Shown one piece after another: positions 38,751 to 48,746 of a DNA stretch of 64,000 bases (its first letter is position 1; each line of letters opens with the position of its first letter). The notes under the pieces were generated by a model. It ran no database searches. It worked only from the letters and a program-made list of their open reading frames with translations, and was not told where the DNA came from. Both the position numbers and the translations under genes were made by a program. The DNA is taken from NCBI RefSeq assembly GCF_018141105.1, contig NZ_CP054839.1, forward strand, positions 930,001 to 994,000. Direction: 5' to 3'. Source of the stretch: Saccharopolyspora erythraea (GTDB taxonomy: Bacteria > Actinomycetota > Actinomycetes > Mycobacteriales > Pseudonocardiaceae).

Positions 38751-40265
38751 TTGGAACCGGTCCGCGTCCCGCCGGAGATGTTCCGATTCACCAGCGGAGA
38801 CCGAGCCGAGCTCTACGTCTCGGTGCTGCATGCCTTTGGTGAGGCCAACGAACGTCTCGAAACCGCGCTGGGACTCGACGACGTCCGCGGTCGCCTGCGT
38901 TCGGTCGGCTGGCTCGACGCGCTGGAGGACAGCGATCTGACCAGTGCGCTGGAGCAGCTGCGGGACTGGAACCTGGTCGACGTCATCCAGAACCACTCCG
39001 AGAACTACCGGACCGCAGCCGAGTACGAGCGGCGCAACCTCCAGTATTCCCTTACCCGCCAAGGAGAGGCAGCGCTGGCCGGGGTCGTGCACGCGATGAG
39101 TGTGCTGGCATCGAGTGGCGCGTTGCAGACTGCCGTGCTCGATGCGATCTCGGACCGGCTGGGTGATCTGCTGGAGCACGGCGAAACCGGCTCCGACCGG
39201 CAGGTGTTCGCCATCCTCACCGAGCTGGAAAGTCACCTGGACGCCCTGCGCGGCAACACAAAGCAGTTCAACGGCGAGCTCCAGCGTCTGCTGCGGGCCG
39301 ATGGCGCCGACCTGGAGACCTTCCACGAGGTCAAGGCGTCGACGGTGGCTTACCTCCAGGAGTTCGTGACCAACCTTGAGCATCGAACGCACGCCATCGC
39401 CACCCGCATCGGCCGACTCGAGGACCACGGTGTCGAGCAACTGCATCAGCGTGCGCTGGCAGGCGCGGAGCTACCGCAGCTTTCCGGTACCGACCCGGCA
39501 CCGGCGTGGCTGGAACACCGGCGCGCCCGTTGGGAAGGTCTTCGCGCGTGGTTTCTTCCCTGTGACAGCACGCCGCCGAGGGTCGAGCAACTTCACCGGG
39601 TGGCGCGCCGGGCGATCGTCACGTTGCTTCAGGTGCTTGACCGGATCACCGAGTCTCGCAGGCGGGCGAGCAGCGCGGTCCTCGACTTCCGTGAGCTGGC
39701 GCGATGGTTCACCGTGGTTCCCGAGCGGGATCTGCACCGGCTGTGGTCGACGGTTTTCGGGCTCAGCTCCGCCCGGCACGCACATCTCGCCCATCACGAC
39801 CCGGAGCTGGTCAGTCCGTCGGTTTCCTGGTCGGAGTCGCCTCCGGTCGAGGTCTCGCCATTGCTTCGCACGGCCGGCAGGACGGAACGGTTCGCCAGGA
39901 CCGGGCGGGTGCGTGACGTCAAGGCGCTGCGGGCACAGCGTGCCGAACGCGCGCGAGCCGAACGCGCGCAGCTCGAGGCGGCGTGGAACCTGCTCGACAC
40001 CGGTGGTGCCGTCCGGGTTTCCGAGTTCGGAGAACTCGATCACGGGATCTTCGAACGACTCCTCGAACTGCTGGGGCGGGCGCTCTCGAGCGCGCCCGAT
40101 GAGTCCGGGACGCGACGCGGCAGCACTGCCGACGGCCGGATCGAGATCCTGCTCCGGCCACCGTCGGACTCAGCCGTCGCCCACCTGACCACACCACGCG
40201 GCGTGTTCAGCGGCCCGGACTATGAGATCGAGATCAACTCTCTTGGCGCCCGAGGGCACGCATGA
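38751..40265 (+). CDS. jetA: Wadjet JetA, TIGR02677 family (kleisin-like subunit)
   Basis: 504 residues, mainly helical. The family pattern FRFTSGDRAELYVSVLHAFG followed by EANERLETALGLDDV starts the protein, and RRNLQYSLTRQGEAALAGV follows near 100. JetA links the heads of the SMC-like JetC and binds JetB in MukF-like fashion. Two long helical regions (about 160-240 and 380-420) fit a kleisin. Start TTG at 38751 has GGAGG just upstream; ATG at 38778 is the alternative. The jetB ATG overlaps its stop. Confidence 0.92.
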   Translation: MEPVRVPPEMFRFTSGDRAELYVSVLHAFGEANERLETALGLDDVRGRLRSVGWLDALEDSDLTSALEQLRDWNLVDVIQNHSENYRTAAEYERRNLQYSLTRQGEAALAGVVHAMSVLASSGALQTAVLDAISDRLGDLLEHGETGSDRQVFAILTELESHLDALRGNTKQFNGELQRLLRADGADLETFHEVKASTVAYLQEFVTNLEHRTHAIATRIGRLEDHGVEQLHQRALAGAELPQLSGTDPAPAWLEHRRARWEGLRAWFLPCDSTPPRVEQLHRVARRAIVTLLQVLDRITESRRRASSAVLDFRELARWFTVVPERDLHRLWSTVFGLSSARHAHLAHHDPELVSPSVSWSESPPVEVSPLLRTAGRTERFARTGRVRDVKALRAQRAERARAERAQLEAAWNLLDTGGAVRVSEFGELDHGIFERLLELLGRALSSAPDESGTRRGSTADGRIEILLRPPSDSAVAHLTTPRGVFSGPDYEIEINSLGARGHA

Positions 40266-41497
40266 GCAACCTCACCAACCAGTTGGTCATCGCCGAGCGC
40301 GAGGAGGTCGCGCGCGGAATCCGGACGCTGCTGGGCAGTCCACTGATCACCGAACGCGGTTCCCCCGAGACGTTCGATCTGGTCCGTCGACGGCACGAGC
40401 CGATCGGCAAGTGGTTCGACTACTACTGCGGCTGGAAGCTCGTCGTCGAACCACGGCTGGGTCATGCACGACTGGTCAAGGTCCGGGCCGCCACCGACGC
40501 GAGCAGACCCGCCAGGCGGCTGCGATCCGGGCGTGCGCCGTTCGACCGCAGACGGTATGTGCTGTTGTGCGTCGTGGCTGCCGAGCTGCTGGCGGCTCCG
40601 GTGACCACGATCGGTCTGCTCGCCGACCGGGTCAGCCGTGCCACCGCGACCGATCAGGTGGTCGCCGCGTTCGACACCGCCGGCCGAGGTGAGCGGATGG
40701 CGTTCGTCGACGTTCTGCGGCTGCTTGAGTCCTACGGCGTGCTTGAAGTCGTCGACGGACACACAGAGTCCTTTGTGGATTCTGATGACGCCAAGGTCCT
40801 CTACCGGGTCGATCCGACGCTGCTCTTGCATCTGCTGGCGGCGCCAACCGGACCGTCGCGACTCGCGGTGCCCGCCGAAGAGGTGCCGCTGCGGTTCGAT
40901 GAGCTCGTGTCCGAGCTTTCCCGCGAGCGCCGCTACGGCACGGCGGATCGGGACGGCGGCTCGTCGGATGTGCAGCGCAACCTCTGGCTCCGGCATTCGA
41001 TCTTCCGCAGGCTCGTGGATGACCCAGTGCTCTACTTCGATCAACTCATCGACGACGAGCGCGCCTACCTCGGATCTCCGACCGGCAGACAGCTGTTGCG
41101 CCGTGCCGCTGAGCAGGGCGGTTTCGTACTCGAAGAACGTGCAGAAGGAATCCTGTTCGTCGACCCGGACGGGATGGCGACCGACAGCCGCTTTCCTGAC
41201 GACACCGGCAATGCCAAGGTCGCCGCATTGCTGGTGCTGGACGAGATCGACGGCCCTGTGACCAGCGAGCAGCTCGAACTGGTCGTAGCGGGGATACTCA
41301 GCAGGTTTCCACGCTGGGCCAAGACCTATCGCGGTGAGGACGGTCCCAGGCAACTCGCGGAGGATGCGGTTGAGGTGCTGGTGAACTTCGGTCTCGCCGA
41401 GGTCTCCGGCGGTCTCGTGCAGTTACTGCCCGCCGCGGCGAGGTACGCGCTCGGCACCGCCCGAACAAGCGACACCGACGCAACGGAGGCGTCATGA
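40262..41497 (+). CDS. jetB: Wadjet JetB, TIGR02678 family (KITE-like subunit)
   Basis: 411 residues beginning MSNLTNQLVIAEREEVARGI with the family continuation RHEPIGKWFDYYCGWKLVVE and RYVLLCVVAAELLAAPVTTI. Winged-helix content (LRLLESYGVLEVVDGHTESF) fits the MukE-like role of JetB. The ATG overlaps the jetA stop (ATGA), so A and B should be translated together. The SMC gene follows after 70 bases that include GGAGG before its GTG. Confidence 0.92.
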   Translation: MSNLTNQLVIAEREEVARGIRTLLGSPLITERGSPETFDLVRRRHEPIGKWFDYYCGWKLVVEPRLGHARLVKVRAATDASRPARRLRSGRAPFDRRRYVLLCVVAAELLAAPVTTIGLLADRVSRATATDQVVAAFDTAGRGERMAFVDVLRLLESYGVLEVVDGHTESFVDSDDAKVLYRVDPTLLLHLLAAPTGPSRLAVPAEEVPLRFDELVSELSRERRYGTADRDGGSSDVQRNLWLRHSIFRRLVDDPVLYFDQLIDDERAYLGSPTGRQLLRRAAEQGGFVLEERAEGILFVDPDGMATDSRFPDDTGNAKVAALLVLDEIDGPVTSEQLELVVAGILSRFPRWAKTYRGEDGPRQLAEDAVEVLVNFGLAEVSGGLVQLLPAAARYALGTARTSDTDATEAS

Positions 41498-41567
41498 GCG
41501 ACACTTTTTCGCTCCACGCTCGTGTAAGCCGACCGGGTGCGGGTGCCCCGCAGAACACGGAGGCATC

Positions 41568-44500
41568 GTGAACGCGTCGAGATGGATACCGAGCCGGGCG
41601 GGCATCCTCAATGTCTGGCGCTACTACGACGAGGTGTTCGAGTTCCACGAGGGACGTCTGCTGCTGCGCGGCCAGAACGGCAGCGGCAAGTCCAAGGCAC
41701 TCGAACTGCTGCTGCCGTTCCTGTTCGACGCGAGCCTGCGGGCCCACCGGCTGTCGACCTTCGGCACCAGCGAACGGACAATGCACTGGAACCTCATGGG
41801 CGACGGTGCCTCCGGCACCACCCGCGTCGGCTACGTCTGGCTGGAGTTCCGCCTGCCTGGCGGTCCGGATCGGTGGTTCACCTGCGGTGCGAGGCTCCAG
41901 GCCAGCAAGAACACCACCACTGCGCACGCCGACTACTTCACAACCGGACAGCGCATCGGCACCGATGTCACGCTGGTCAACGACTCCGGTCAACCCCTTA
42001 CCAAAGCGGTATTGGAGGAACGGCTCGGTGACTCCGGTGTTCTGCACGGCAACGCGGGCGACTACCGAGCCGCGGTCCGCTCCACTCTGTTCCCGACACT
42101 CAACGAGCAGCGCTACGACGCGCTGATCACCGCGCTTCTCCAACTGCGCACGCCGAAGCTGTCGCAGCGACTCGACCCGCAACTGCTGTCCAGCCTGTTG
42201 TCCCGCGCGTTGCCTCCGCTGGGACAACAGGAGATCGCCGATCTCGCGGAAGGTTTCGAGAGGCTCGACCGGCAGCGTGAACGCCTCGCCAACCTGGACG
42301 AAGAGGTGGCTGCCACCAAGACACTCGCGTCCCGCCAGAAGTCCTACGCACAGCGGGTGCTGCGCGCCGCGGCAGGCAACCTGATCACCTCGACCACCGA
42401 ACTCGACAAGCTGACGCGGACCGCCCGGGAGTCGGCCGAGGAGTACGAAGGGGTCGCCGAGGCGAAGACGGCGGCCGAGTGGCGTGCCGAAACGCTGGAA
42501 CTCGACATCGAGAGCACCGAGTCGAGGATCACCGGGCTCACCGAAAGCGAAAGGTACAAGAAGGGCGAGGAGTACGACCGGCTCCGCCGGCAGACGACCG
42601 ACGCGGAACTGCAAGCGACCGCGGTAGGCGAGGACGCGGCCGAGAAGCGCTCGCAAGCCGACAAGGACCGGCAGGCCGCACACGACGCCGCACGGGAGAC
42701 CGACAGGCGAGCCGAGACGGCCCGAGCGCAGCAGACCGAGACCTCGCATGCCGCGACGCGCGCCGGGATGACGAGTCTGCACGACGAGATCGCCGCGTCA
42801 CTCGACACGGACGTGCAGCCGCGCAGACTGCTCCGCGCCGCGGTGCGGAGCAGGCACGAACAGCTGGACGGGGTCCGTGCCGCGATCGGCACCCACGACC
42901 GGGCCGTGGAGCGCCGCACGCAGGCCGAGGACGAACTCGACCAGGCCAGGACCGTGCTTTCGCAGGCGAGGGAGCGACGGGAAGCCGCAGCCGCCCAGCA
43001 CGAGGCCGCCCTCGCTCGGTTGAGTGCCCGGGTTCGCGACTGGGCATCCTGCTGCCGGGAACTTCACTTCCCCGACCCGGATGCACTGCTGGAGTTGATC
43101 GAGTCGGAGACCGGCCTGCTCACCCACGTCGACTCCGTCGCCGCCGCGGTGCTCGAGGCGATCACCCGGGACGAGACGAGCACCAGCGCCCGGCTGGACG
43201 CCGTTCGCGCGGACCGGAAACAGCTGTCGACCGAAGTCGACCGGCTCGCGGGTGAACAGGACCTGCCGCCGGATCCGCCGCTGTCGCGCACTGCCGACCG
43301 CAGCACGATGACGGGCGCACCGCTGTGGCGGCTCGTCGACTTCGCCGACACCACGAGTGAAACCGTGCACGGTCCGATCGAAGCGGCGCTACAGGCGTCG
43401 GGACTGCTCGACGCCTGGATCGGCCACAACGGAGCCGTGGCGGGCCACGACGTCTTCGCCGATCCCGCGGTATTGGCCGCTGTGCCGATGTCGCTGGCTG
43501 ACGTGCTGGTTCCGGAGCAGGACGCGGAAGTGCCTGCCGATGTGGTGCGGAAGTTGCTGTCCACCGTCGCGTTCGGCGACGAGCTTCCACCCGAGCATCC
43601 AGCCGCGATCGGTGCCGACGGCAGTTGGCGACTGGGCAACGTAACCGGAACCTGGAGCAAGGAGCACCCTGCTCACATCGGTGTTCTCGCACGCCAGCGG
43701 GCCAGGCAGCGCCGGATCGGCGAACTCCGCGAACGCATCGACGAACACGGCCGGCTGATCGCGGAGCTCGAAGCCGCGCTGGCGGCACTACGCAGTCGGC
43801 GCGATGTTCTGGACGGCGAACGAAAAGCCCGGCCCGACCATCGTGAGCTTCACGCGTCTGCGACGGACCTCAACCGTGCCGGGTCCGATGTGGATGCCGC
43901 GGATTCGCAGGTTCGGCGGTGGATTGGGGTGGTGACCGAACGCGAGAAGGACGTCAAGCAAGCCCTGCTCGCTTTGACCGCCTTGGCGGCGCAGCACAAC
44001 GTACCCGCCGATCGAGCTGCAGTGGCGAAACTGTCCGACGCTGTCGGCAACTTCCAAGACCAGGCCGAAAACTGGCTGGACAGCTACGCCGAACTGCTGT
44101 CGGCTCGACGTGAGGCGAGCGCGCTCGGCGAACAGGCTCGCCGCTCCGGATCGATCGCGGAACAGCGTGAGAGTGAGGCGGGCGAAGCCGACAAGCAGCA
44201 TCGTCGGCTGGTGGCGAAGCTCGAAGCGATCGAGGGCACCGTAGGTGCTGACTTTCGGCAGGTTCAGTCCGAGATCGAAGACCTGCGGAGACGGCTGGGA
44301 GACCTGCGCGGCGAGCTCGCCTCCACCCACAAGGAACTGAACCGGCTCGCCGGACGTCTCGGTGAACTTGGCGCACGCCGCACCACAGACGCCGAACACC
44401 GGGACGCGGCTGTCGAGAAGCGCGACACCATGGCCCACCGGTTCCGCCACCTGGCCACTGGAGTCTTTCCCGCCGACAGCGGTATGGATGATCTTGAGCG

Positions 44501-45560
44501 GTTCAAGGCGACTCTTACCTCCTCCGACGGGGTCCGCGCGACGCTCGACGCCGCACGCATGGTCGCCGCGGCCTGGCCGACGCTGGTGCACGCACCGAAC
44601 AACCTCGGCGACGCCGTGCACCGCTTGTCCGAGTCGGTCCACGAGTGCCGGAGCACGCTGAGTTCCAGGGCGGATCTCGACCTGGAGACCGACGAGGACG
44701 TCCAAGTCTTCACCGCCGTAGTGGACGGGGTCCGGGTCGGCGCGGCGGAGCTGCTCGCCATCCTGCGCGGCGAGGCGGAACGCAGCCGCCATGAGATCAC
44801 CGAGCGGGAACGCGAGCTGTTCGACAAGACCCTCACCGGCGGCACCCGTCGTCATCTGGCCGACCGGATCCGCCAGGCCACCGAACTCGTCGACGGCATG
44901 AACGCGCGACTGGAACGTGTGCGCACGGCGTCGAACGTCGCTGTCCAGCTCGTCTGGCAGGTGGCGCCCGATCTGCCGGCAGGCACCAAGGCCGCGCGGG
45001 ATCTGCTGCTCAAAGACCCGGTACGGCTGACCGAATCCGACCGCGAGTCGCTGCACCAGTTCTTCCGGGACCGCATCGAACAGGCCAAGGCCGACGGCAC
45101 CGCTGCCAGTTGGGAACAGCAGCTGGCGCAAGTCTTCGACTACACCTCCTGGCACCGGTTCGTGGTCAAGGTCGACCGCGCCAACGGGGCGGGGTGGCAG
45201 CTGCTGACCAAGAAGCTGCACGGCGCGCTGTCCGGCGGTGAGAAGGCCATCGCGCTGCATCTGCCCCTGTTCGCGGCCGTCGCCGCCCACTACGAAGCCG
45301 CGCCGGAGGCACCCCGTCTCATCCTGCTCGACGAGGTGTTCGTCGGCGTGGACAGCATCAACCGCGGCCAGGTGTTCGCGCTGTTGTCCGCCCTCGACCT
45401 CGACCTCATGCTCACCTCCGACCACGAGTGGTGCACATACGCCGAACTGAGCGGCATCGCCATCCACCAGCTCATCACCGGCGATGACAGCGACGCGGTC
45501 ACCACTGCCCGCTTCACCTGGAACGGCCACGACCTCGCGCCGGACGGAGACGAACCCTAA
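41568..45560 (+). CDS. jetC: Wadjet JetC, TIGR02680 family (SMC-like ATPase)
   Basis: 1330 residues with SMC architecture: Walker A RGQNGSGKSKALELL (35-42), then long coiled coils (about 225-500 and 700-1030) broken by a hinge-like part near 580-690 (WRLVDFADTTSETVHGPIEA), and a C-terminal head with ABC signature LSGGEKAIALHLPLF (about 1220) and Walker B LILLDEVFVGVD (about 1251). No Cys zinc hook is seen. JetC forms the DNA-extruding motor that recognises small circular DNA. All ATPase motifs are intact, so the system appears functional. Confidence 0.95.
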   Translation: MNASRWIPSRAGILNVWRYYDEVFEFHEGRLLLRGQNGSGKSKALELLLPFLFDASLRAHRLSTFGTSERTMHWNLMGDGASGTTRVGYVWLEFRLPGGPDRWFTCGARLQASKNTTTAHADYFTTGQRIGTDVTLVNDSGQPLTKAVLEERLGDSGVLHGNAGDYRAAVRSTLFPTLNEQRYDALITALLQLRTPKLSQRLDPQLLSSLLSRALPPLGQQEIADLAEGFERLDRQRERLANLDEEVAATKTLASRQKSYAQRVLRAAAGNLITSTTELDKLTRTARESAEEYEGVAEAKTAAEWRAETLELDIESTESRITGLTESERYKKGEEYDRLRRQTTDAELQATAVGEDAAEKRSQADKDRQAAHDAARETDRRAETARAQQTETSHAATRAGMTSLHDEIAASLDTDVQPRRLLRAAVRSRHEQLDGVRAAIGTHDRAVERRTQAEDELDQARTVLSQARERREAAAAQHEAALARLSARVRDWASCCRELHFPDPDALLELIESETGLLTHVDSVAAAVLEAITRDETSTSARLDAVRADRKQLSTEVDRLAGEQDLPPDPPLSRTADRSTMTGAPLWRLVDFADTTSETVHGPIEAALQASGLLDAWIGHNGAVAGHDVFADPAVLAAVPMSLADVLVPEQDAEVPADVVRKLLSTVAFGDELPPEHPAAIGADGSWRLGNVTGTWSKEHPAHIGVLARQRARQRRIGELRERIDEHGRLIAELEAALAALRSRRDVLDGERKARPDHRELHASATDLNRAGSDVDAADSQVRRWIGVVTEREKDVKQALLALTALAAQHNVPADRAAVAKLSDAVGNFQDQAENWLDSYAELLSARREASALGEQARRSGSIAEQRESEAGEADKQHRRLVAKLEAIEGTVGADFRQVQSEIEDLRRRLGDLRGELASTHKELNRLAGRLGELGARRTTDAEHRDAAVEKRDTMAHRFRHLATGVFPADSGMDDLERFKATLTSSDGVRATLDAARMVAAAWPTLVHAPNNLGDAVHRLSESVHECRSTLSSRADLDLETDEDVQVFTAVVDGVRVGAAELLAILRGEAERSRHEITERERELFDKTLTGGTRRHLADRIRQATELVDGMNARLERVRTASNVAVQLVWQVAPDLPAGTKAARDLLLKDPVRLTESDRESLHQFFRDRIEQAKADGTAASWEQQLAQVFDYTSWHRFVVKVDRANGAGWQLLTKKLHGALSGGEKAIALHLPLFAAVAAHYEAAPEAPRLILLDEVFVGVDSINRGQVFALLSALDLDLMLTSDHEWCTYAELSGIAIHQLITGDDSDAVTTARFTWNGHDLAPDGDEP

Positions 45561-45670
45561 TGACTCGTACGGCTCACCGGTGGCTCCGGCGGGCCAGCCC
45601 CTCCGCAGACTGGAGATCGTCGTACACATGACCCACCGTGGAGTTGCGACAAATCGATCGGGTTACCGCG

Positions 45671-46878
45671 ATGACCGCACGTACACCGTCTTCCGCCGGC
45701 AAGGATATCTCCGTCGGAGATCTGATTGCCCGCGCCGGGGATCTCAAGGGCGAGCTCGTGGCGTTCGCCCAAAGCCCTCGCTTCGCGCGGCGATTGGACG
45801 CCGTGCTGTTCGAGGCGGCCGATCGCTACGGCGATCTCGACGAGAGCACGGCCGTCCTCGCCGTCGACTACTTCGCGTTGCAGCACCGCCTGTCCGACGG
45901 CCGCACCGTGCTCGAACGGTTCGTAGCGCAGCGGCGACCGCCGCTGCCGGATGCTGAGCGGGAGATGCTGCTCGGGTGGCACGACGTCGTCGAGGCGTGT
46001 TTCGAGGTTCGACGGTTCGACGGGACGCCGTCGTGCTGCACAACCTCGTCGACGACGTGGTCTACAGCGTCTACTCGAACATGGGAAGAAAGGCGCTCAC
46101 CAAGCTCCGTGCGGGCATGTTCCTCGTCGGACGGATCGTACCGCTGCACCCCGGGACCGACGCCTGGCTGGTGACCGGGCACTTCTCCATTTTCCCCAAG
46201 TCGGCGCGGCGGCAGATCGCCCAGGCCGCCGTCGAACAGCTCACCGCCTATCCGGAACTGCTCTGCCGCAACCCGGCCATGCTCCGGAGAGCCTGGGAGA
46301 TTCAGAACGAACATCGCGCGGACTTCATCGACCAGGTCGGCACCGACATGATCGTGCTGCCACCGGACGAGGCGCAGGAGACGTTGCGCGAGCACTACCG
46401 CCGCCAACGGCAGCGGGCGCTGGCCAACCTCGATGAAAGAACTGTCAAGCGAGCCGCGAAAACCGGTCCAGCACCCGAGCAACTGGCGCAACTGTCTGAT
46501 GAAATGCCGGCGTCCGGCAGCGTCGCACTGATCTACGACGAGGTCGAAGGCCTCAACCACTACCGCGACTTCGGCCGCCTGGACGCGCTGTTCGCCGACC
46601 CCGCGCTGACCCGCGACCGCACCTACCTCGCCCAGCTGCGCGAGTACCTGAACGACGAGTCGGTCTCCCCGCTGGCGATCCGCCGACTCGCACAGCGCCA
46701 CCCCGACGGCGCCGACCCGGTCTTCCGCGTCCTGCTGCGCAAACCCGGCTTCTCCTGGGCGCGTGACGGGGAGGACCTGCTCCGCCGCCGCAAGAAGGCC
46801 TTCTTCGACCGCGAACCGATCCCCAGTATCTCCGCCGTCGGCGAACGTCTCGCTGAACTTCTCCGCGTCACCCGATAG
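45671..46878 (+). pseudogene. unrecognised ~400-aa island gene broken by a -1 frameshift
   Basis: The N-terminal ~118 codons (from ATG 45671) run in one frame to FEVRRFDG, and the rest continues one base back from 46024 as DAVVLHNLVDDVVYSVYSNM to the stop at 46878. The break is at GGG (46022-46024), as if one G of a GGGG run were lost. Restored, the protein is all-alpha to mixed, with SIFPKSARRQIAQAAVEQ and a helical C-terminus, no membrane segment, and no motif I recognise. It lies 110 bases after jetC on the same strand. It may be an accessory gene now dead, or a sequencing error. Confidence 0.7.
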
Positions 46879-46885
46879 CGATGGC

Positions 46886-48403
46886 TCAGGACAACCAGCG
46901 GGTCAGGCCGTCCCAGGTGGACGGCGGAGTCACCCCGGACGGTGACCGGCCCAGGTAGGTGACATACGCGGCGTGCAGCCACGACTCGACGGTACCTGGC
47001 CGGAACTCCAGATCGGCAAAGGAAACCAGGCCCTTCGCGTGCTTCCCCTTGCAGCGAGCGCGAAGCTCAAGCGTGGCGTCGTCCTCGACGAGTCCGGTCA
47101 CGACGACCGGGTTACCCAGCAACGTGGCGGGAACCGGGAAGTCGATCTCCTCGTCCAGCACGGTCTGGAACGCGGTCATCTGTTCGGCTTCGCCGTAGGC
47201 GTCGGTGAGAATGACCTCGATGTCGTCACGCAGTCGCGCTTGGGCCTCCTGCCCACCACCGCCCAGCCGGGCGAGGTGGGTGTTGATACCGACCTTGTCG
47301 AAGGCGATCCACGCAGCCTCGTCGTCGCCGCAGTCCTCAACCGGTGCGTCGCCACGGCCGTCCACGCAGATCGGGTCAGTGGCGGCTGGTGCCGGCTCGA
47401 CGACTTTCTCCAGGGTGATCTCGTGCCGCCAGTCGTCCCCGAAGTCGTAGGTGTAGGTGATGGGTTTGCGGGTGCGGGCGAACGCGGTGGCAAGGGTGAT
47501 CTCGTGTTCGTCGTACTCGAAGTCGAAGTACGGGTCGCCGTACCGGCGCCGTCCGACAGTGAACCCGTGGAGGTGGTCGTCGTCCCAGGCGAAGGCGACC
47601 TGGATGACCTCGTGCAACTCGCCCAACGTGGCGGATGCCGACATGAGCACGCGGCGCCAGCACGCCGGCCGCACATGCTGCAGAGCGATCTTGAGCTGGT
47701 ACGTCCCGTCTTCTTCCGCGTCGTCGGACGAGCCGAGCAACGCCACTCCTCGGGTGCCGATCACCGACAGGGCCCAGCGGCCAAGAGGAGTGATCCGCCG
47801 CCCCGGCGTGCCGGTGACGGTGCCGAAGGCCGCCAGCAGCTCCAACGTCACCTCCGCCGGATCGCGTACGCCGAACCCGCGAGCGAATGTCCTGTACAAC
47901 TCGTACCCCGCATCGAGGATGGCGTGACTGATCGCAGTCGCCAGCTCGGCGCGGGTCGGCGCCGGGTCGCTCGCCAACACGGTCAGGGCGAGCCTGCCGA
48001 TCTCCAGCCCCTCCGACCCCTCATCGTCGTCGAACAGGCCGGTCAGGGCTGCCGCGAAACCCCGGGTCCAGAGGTCGAGTACCTCGTCGGCGTTGGCGGA
48101 CCGCCAGCCCGTCAGGGCCGACGCCGGCACGGCGCGACCGCCATCGATGGACAGCAGCCCCGCGCCGAGTGCCGCCGTCCACGGCCAGTGCAGCGCGGGC
48201 ACATCCGCCGCGCTGCGCACCCGCTCCGGCAACTCGATGCCCAGCGCACGGCCCGCCGCCGGCACGTCCGCCCGGCGCAGCACACCTTTGGCCGTCACTG
48301 CCCGGCCCGTGTCGACCCAACTCGCCAGGACAACCGCGTCCCGCAATGCCGGACACTCACGCGCCGACCCAGCAAGATCATCAACAAGATCGTCGCTGCC
48401 CAT
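46886..48403 (-). CDS. pRiA4b ORF-3-like (IS1096-type) protein
   Basis: 505 residues. The centre (about 235-340) is a pRiA4b ORF-3-like domain: LKIALQHVRPACWRRVLMSA, then HEVIQVAFAWDDDHLHGF and TYTYDFGDDWRHEITLEKV, which occurs in plasmid and IS1096-linked proteins. The N-terminal ~230 residues are helical and the C-terminal ~120 carry strands plus GTVESWLHAAYVTYLG. Function is unknown; the fold is associated with mobile DNA. It faces the frameshifted gene, with the stops 7 bases apart. ATG at 48403 is the first start in frame before the conserved part. Confidence 0.8.
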   Translation of the reverse strand: MGSDDLVDDLAGSARECPALRDAVVLASWVDTGRAVTAKGVLRRADVPAAGRALGIELPERVRSAADVPALHWPWTAALGAGLLSIDGGRAVPASALTGWRSANADEVLDLWTRGFAAALTGLFDDDEGSEGLEIGRLALTVLASDPAPTRAELATAISHAILDAGYELYRTFARGFGVRDPAEVTLELLAAFGTVTGTPGRRITPLGRWALSVIGTRGVALLGSSDDAEEDGTYQLKIALQHVRPACWRRVLMSASATLGELHEVIQVAFAWDDDHLHGFTVGRRRYGDPYFDFEYDEHEITLATAFARTRKPITYTYDFGDDWRHEITLEKVVEPAPAATDPICVDGRGDAPVEDCGDDEAAWIAFDKVGINTHLARLGGGGQEAQARLRDDIEVILTDAYGEAEQMTAFQTVLDEEIDFPVPATLLGNPVVVTGLVEDDATLELRARCKGKHAKGLVSFADLEFRPGTVESWLHAAYVTYLGRSPSGVTPPSTWDGLTRWLS

Positions 48404-48746
48404 CGGGCAAAGGGTAGTACCACCCCACGGCCATCGACCAAGCGACCAGACGCGCTGCACCCCACGCCACTTCGGAATCGTGTGGCCTAGCTGGCGACTG
48501 CCGCTGCGCGGATTCGGCCAGTGCTTCACGGGTATCGCAGTCATCAAGCACCATCGCCCCTGCTGCTGCTGCTGCGACGACGCACTACCCCCAGCGTGGC
48601 GGAAACCAGCAGCTCACGGTGCTCGCGGGATCGTATAGACGTCGTACGAATCGCACCGGGGGCACTTACGGCCTTTCGCCTCTCTTGACCACCTCCGCTC
48701 AGCGGCCGCGCCGCGGTTTCTGCTTGCGCCACAACGATTTCCGGGT
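48404..48746. other. right end of the island, no gene
   Basis: These 343 bases hold a (CTG)5 run at 48560-48574, the second 18-bp att copy (48655-48672) and no supported gene. The region just left of the repeat is unlike the flanks of the tRNA copy, apart from a partial match (GNACGAA) to the T loop. Confidence 0.5.
48655..48672 (+). repeat. attR: second copy of the island-boundary repeat
   Basis: ACCGGGGGCACTTACGGC, identical to the tRNA-end copy at 37312-37329. To its left GTACGAA loosely matches the T-loop GTTCGAA of the tRNA, as expected for a remnant of tRNA-like sequence. Confidence 0.85.

Larger units (their letters stand above)
37312..48672 (+). mobile_element. tRNA-integrated genomic island carrying type III Wadjet
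   Basis: Bounded by identical 18-bp direct repeats at a tRNA 3' end and 11.3 kb away. Content: jetD, jetA, jetB, jetC, a frameshifted gene and a pRiA4b ORF-3-like gene. Codon use is looser than in neighbouring housekeeping genes, with many GAA, CGA and CTT codons. No integrase, excisionase or transposase gene is visible, so it is probably immobile now or needs an integrase in trans. The boundary call comes from sequence; mobility is inferred. Confidence 0.8.

Noticed and set aside
46016-46030. Programmed -1 frameshift in the gene downstream of jetC
   Set aside because: There is no X-XXY-YYZ slippery heptamer and no obvious stimulatory stem directly after it; a lost G in a short G run explains the data more simply.
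48560-48574. (CTG)5 run as a functional microsatellite
   Set aside because: Five units in GC-rich non-coding DNA is unremarkable.
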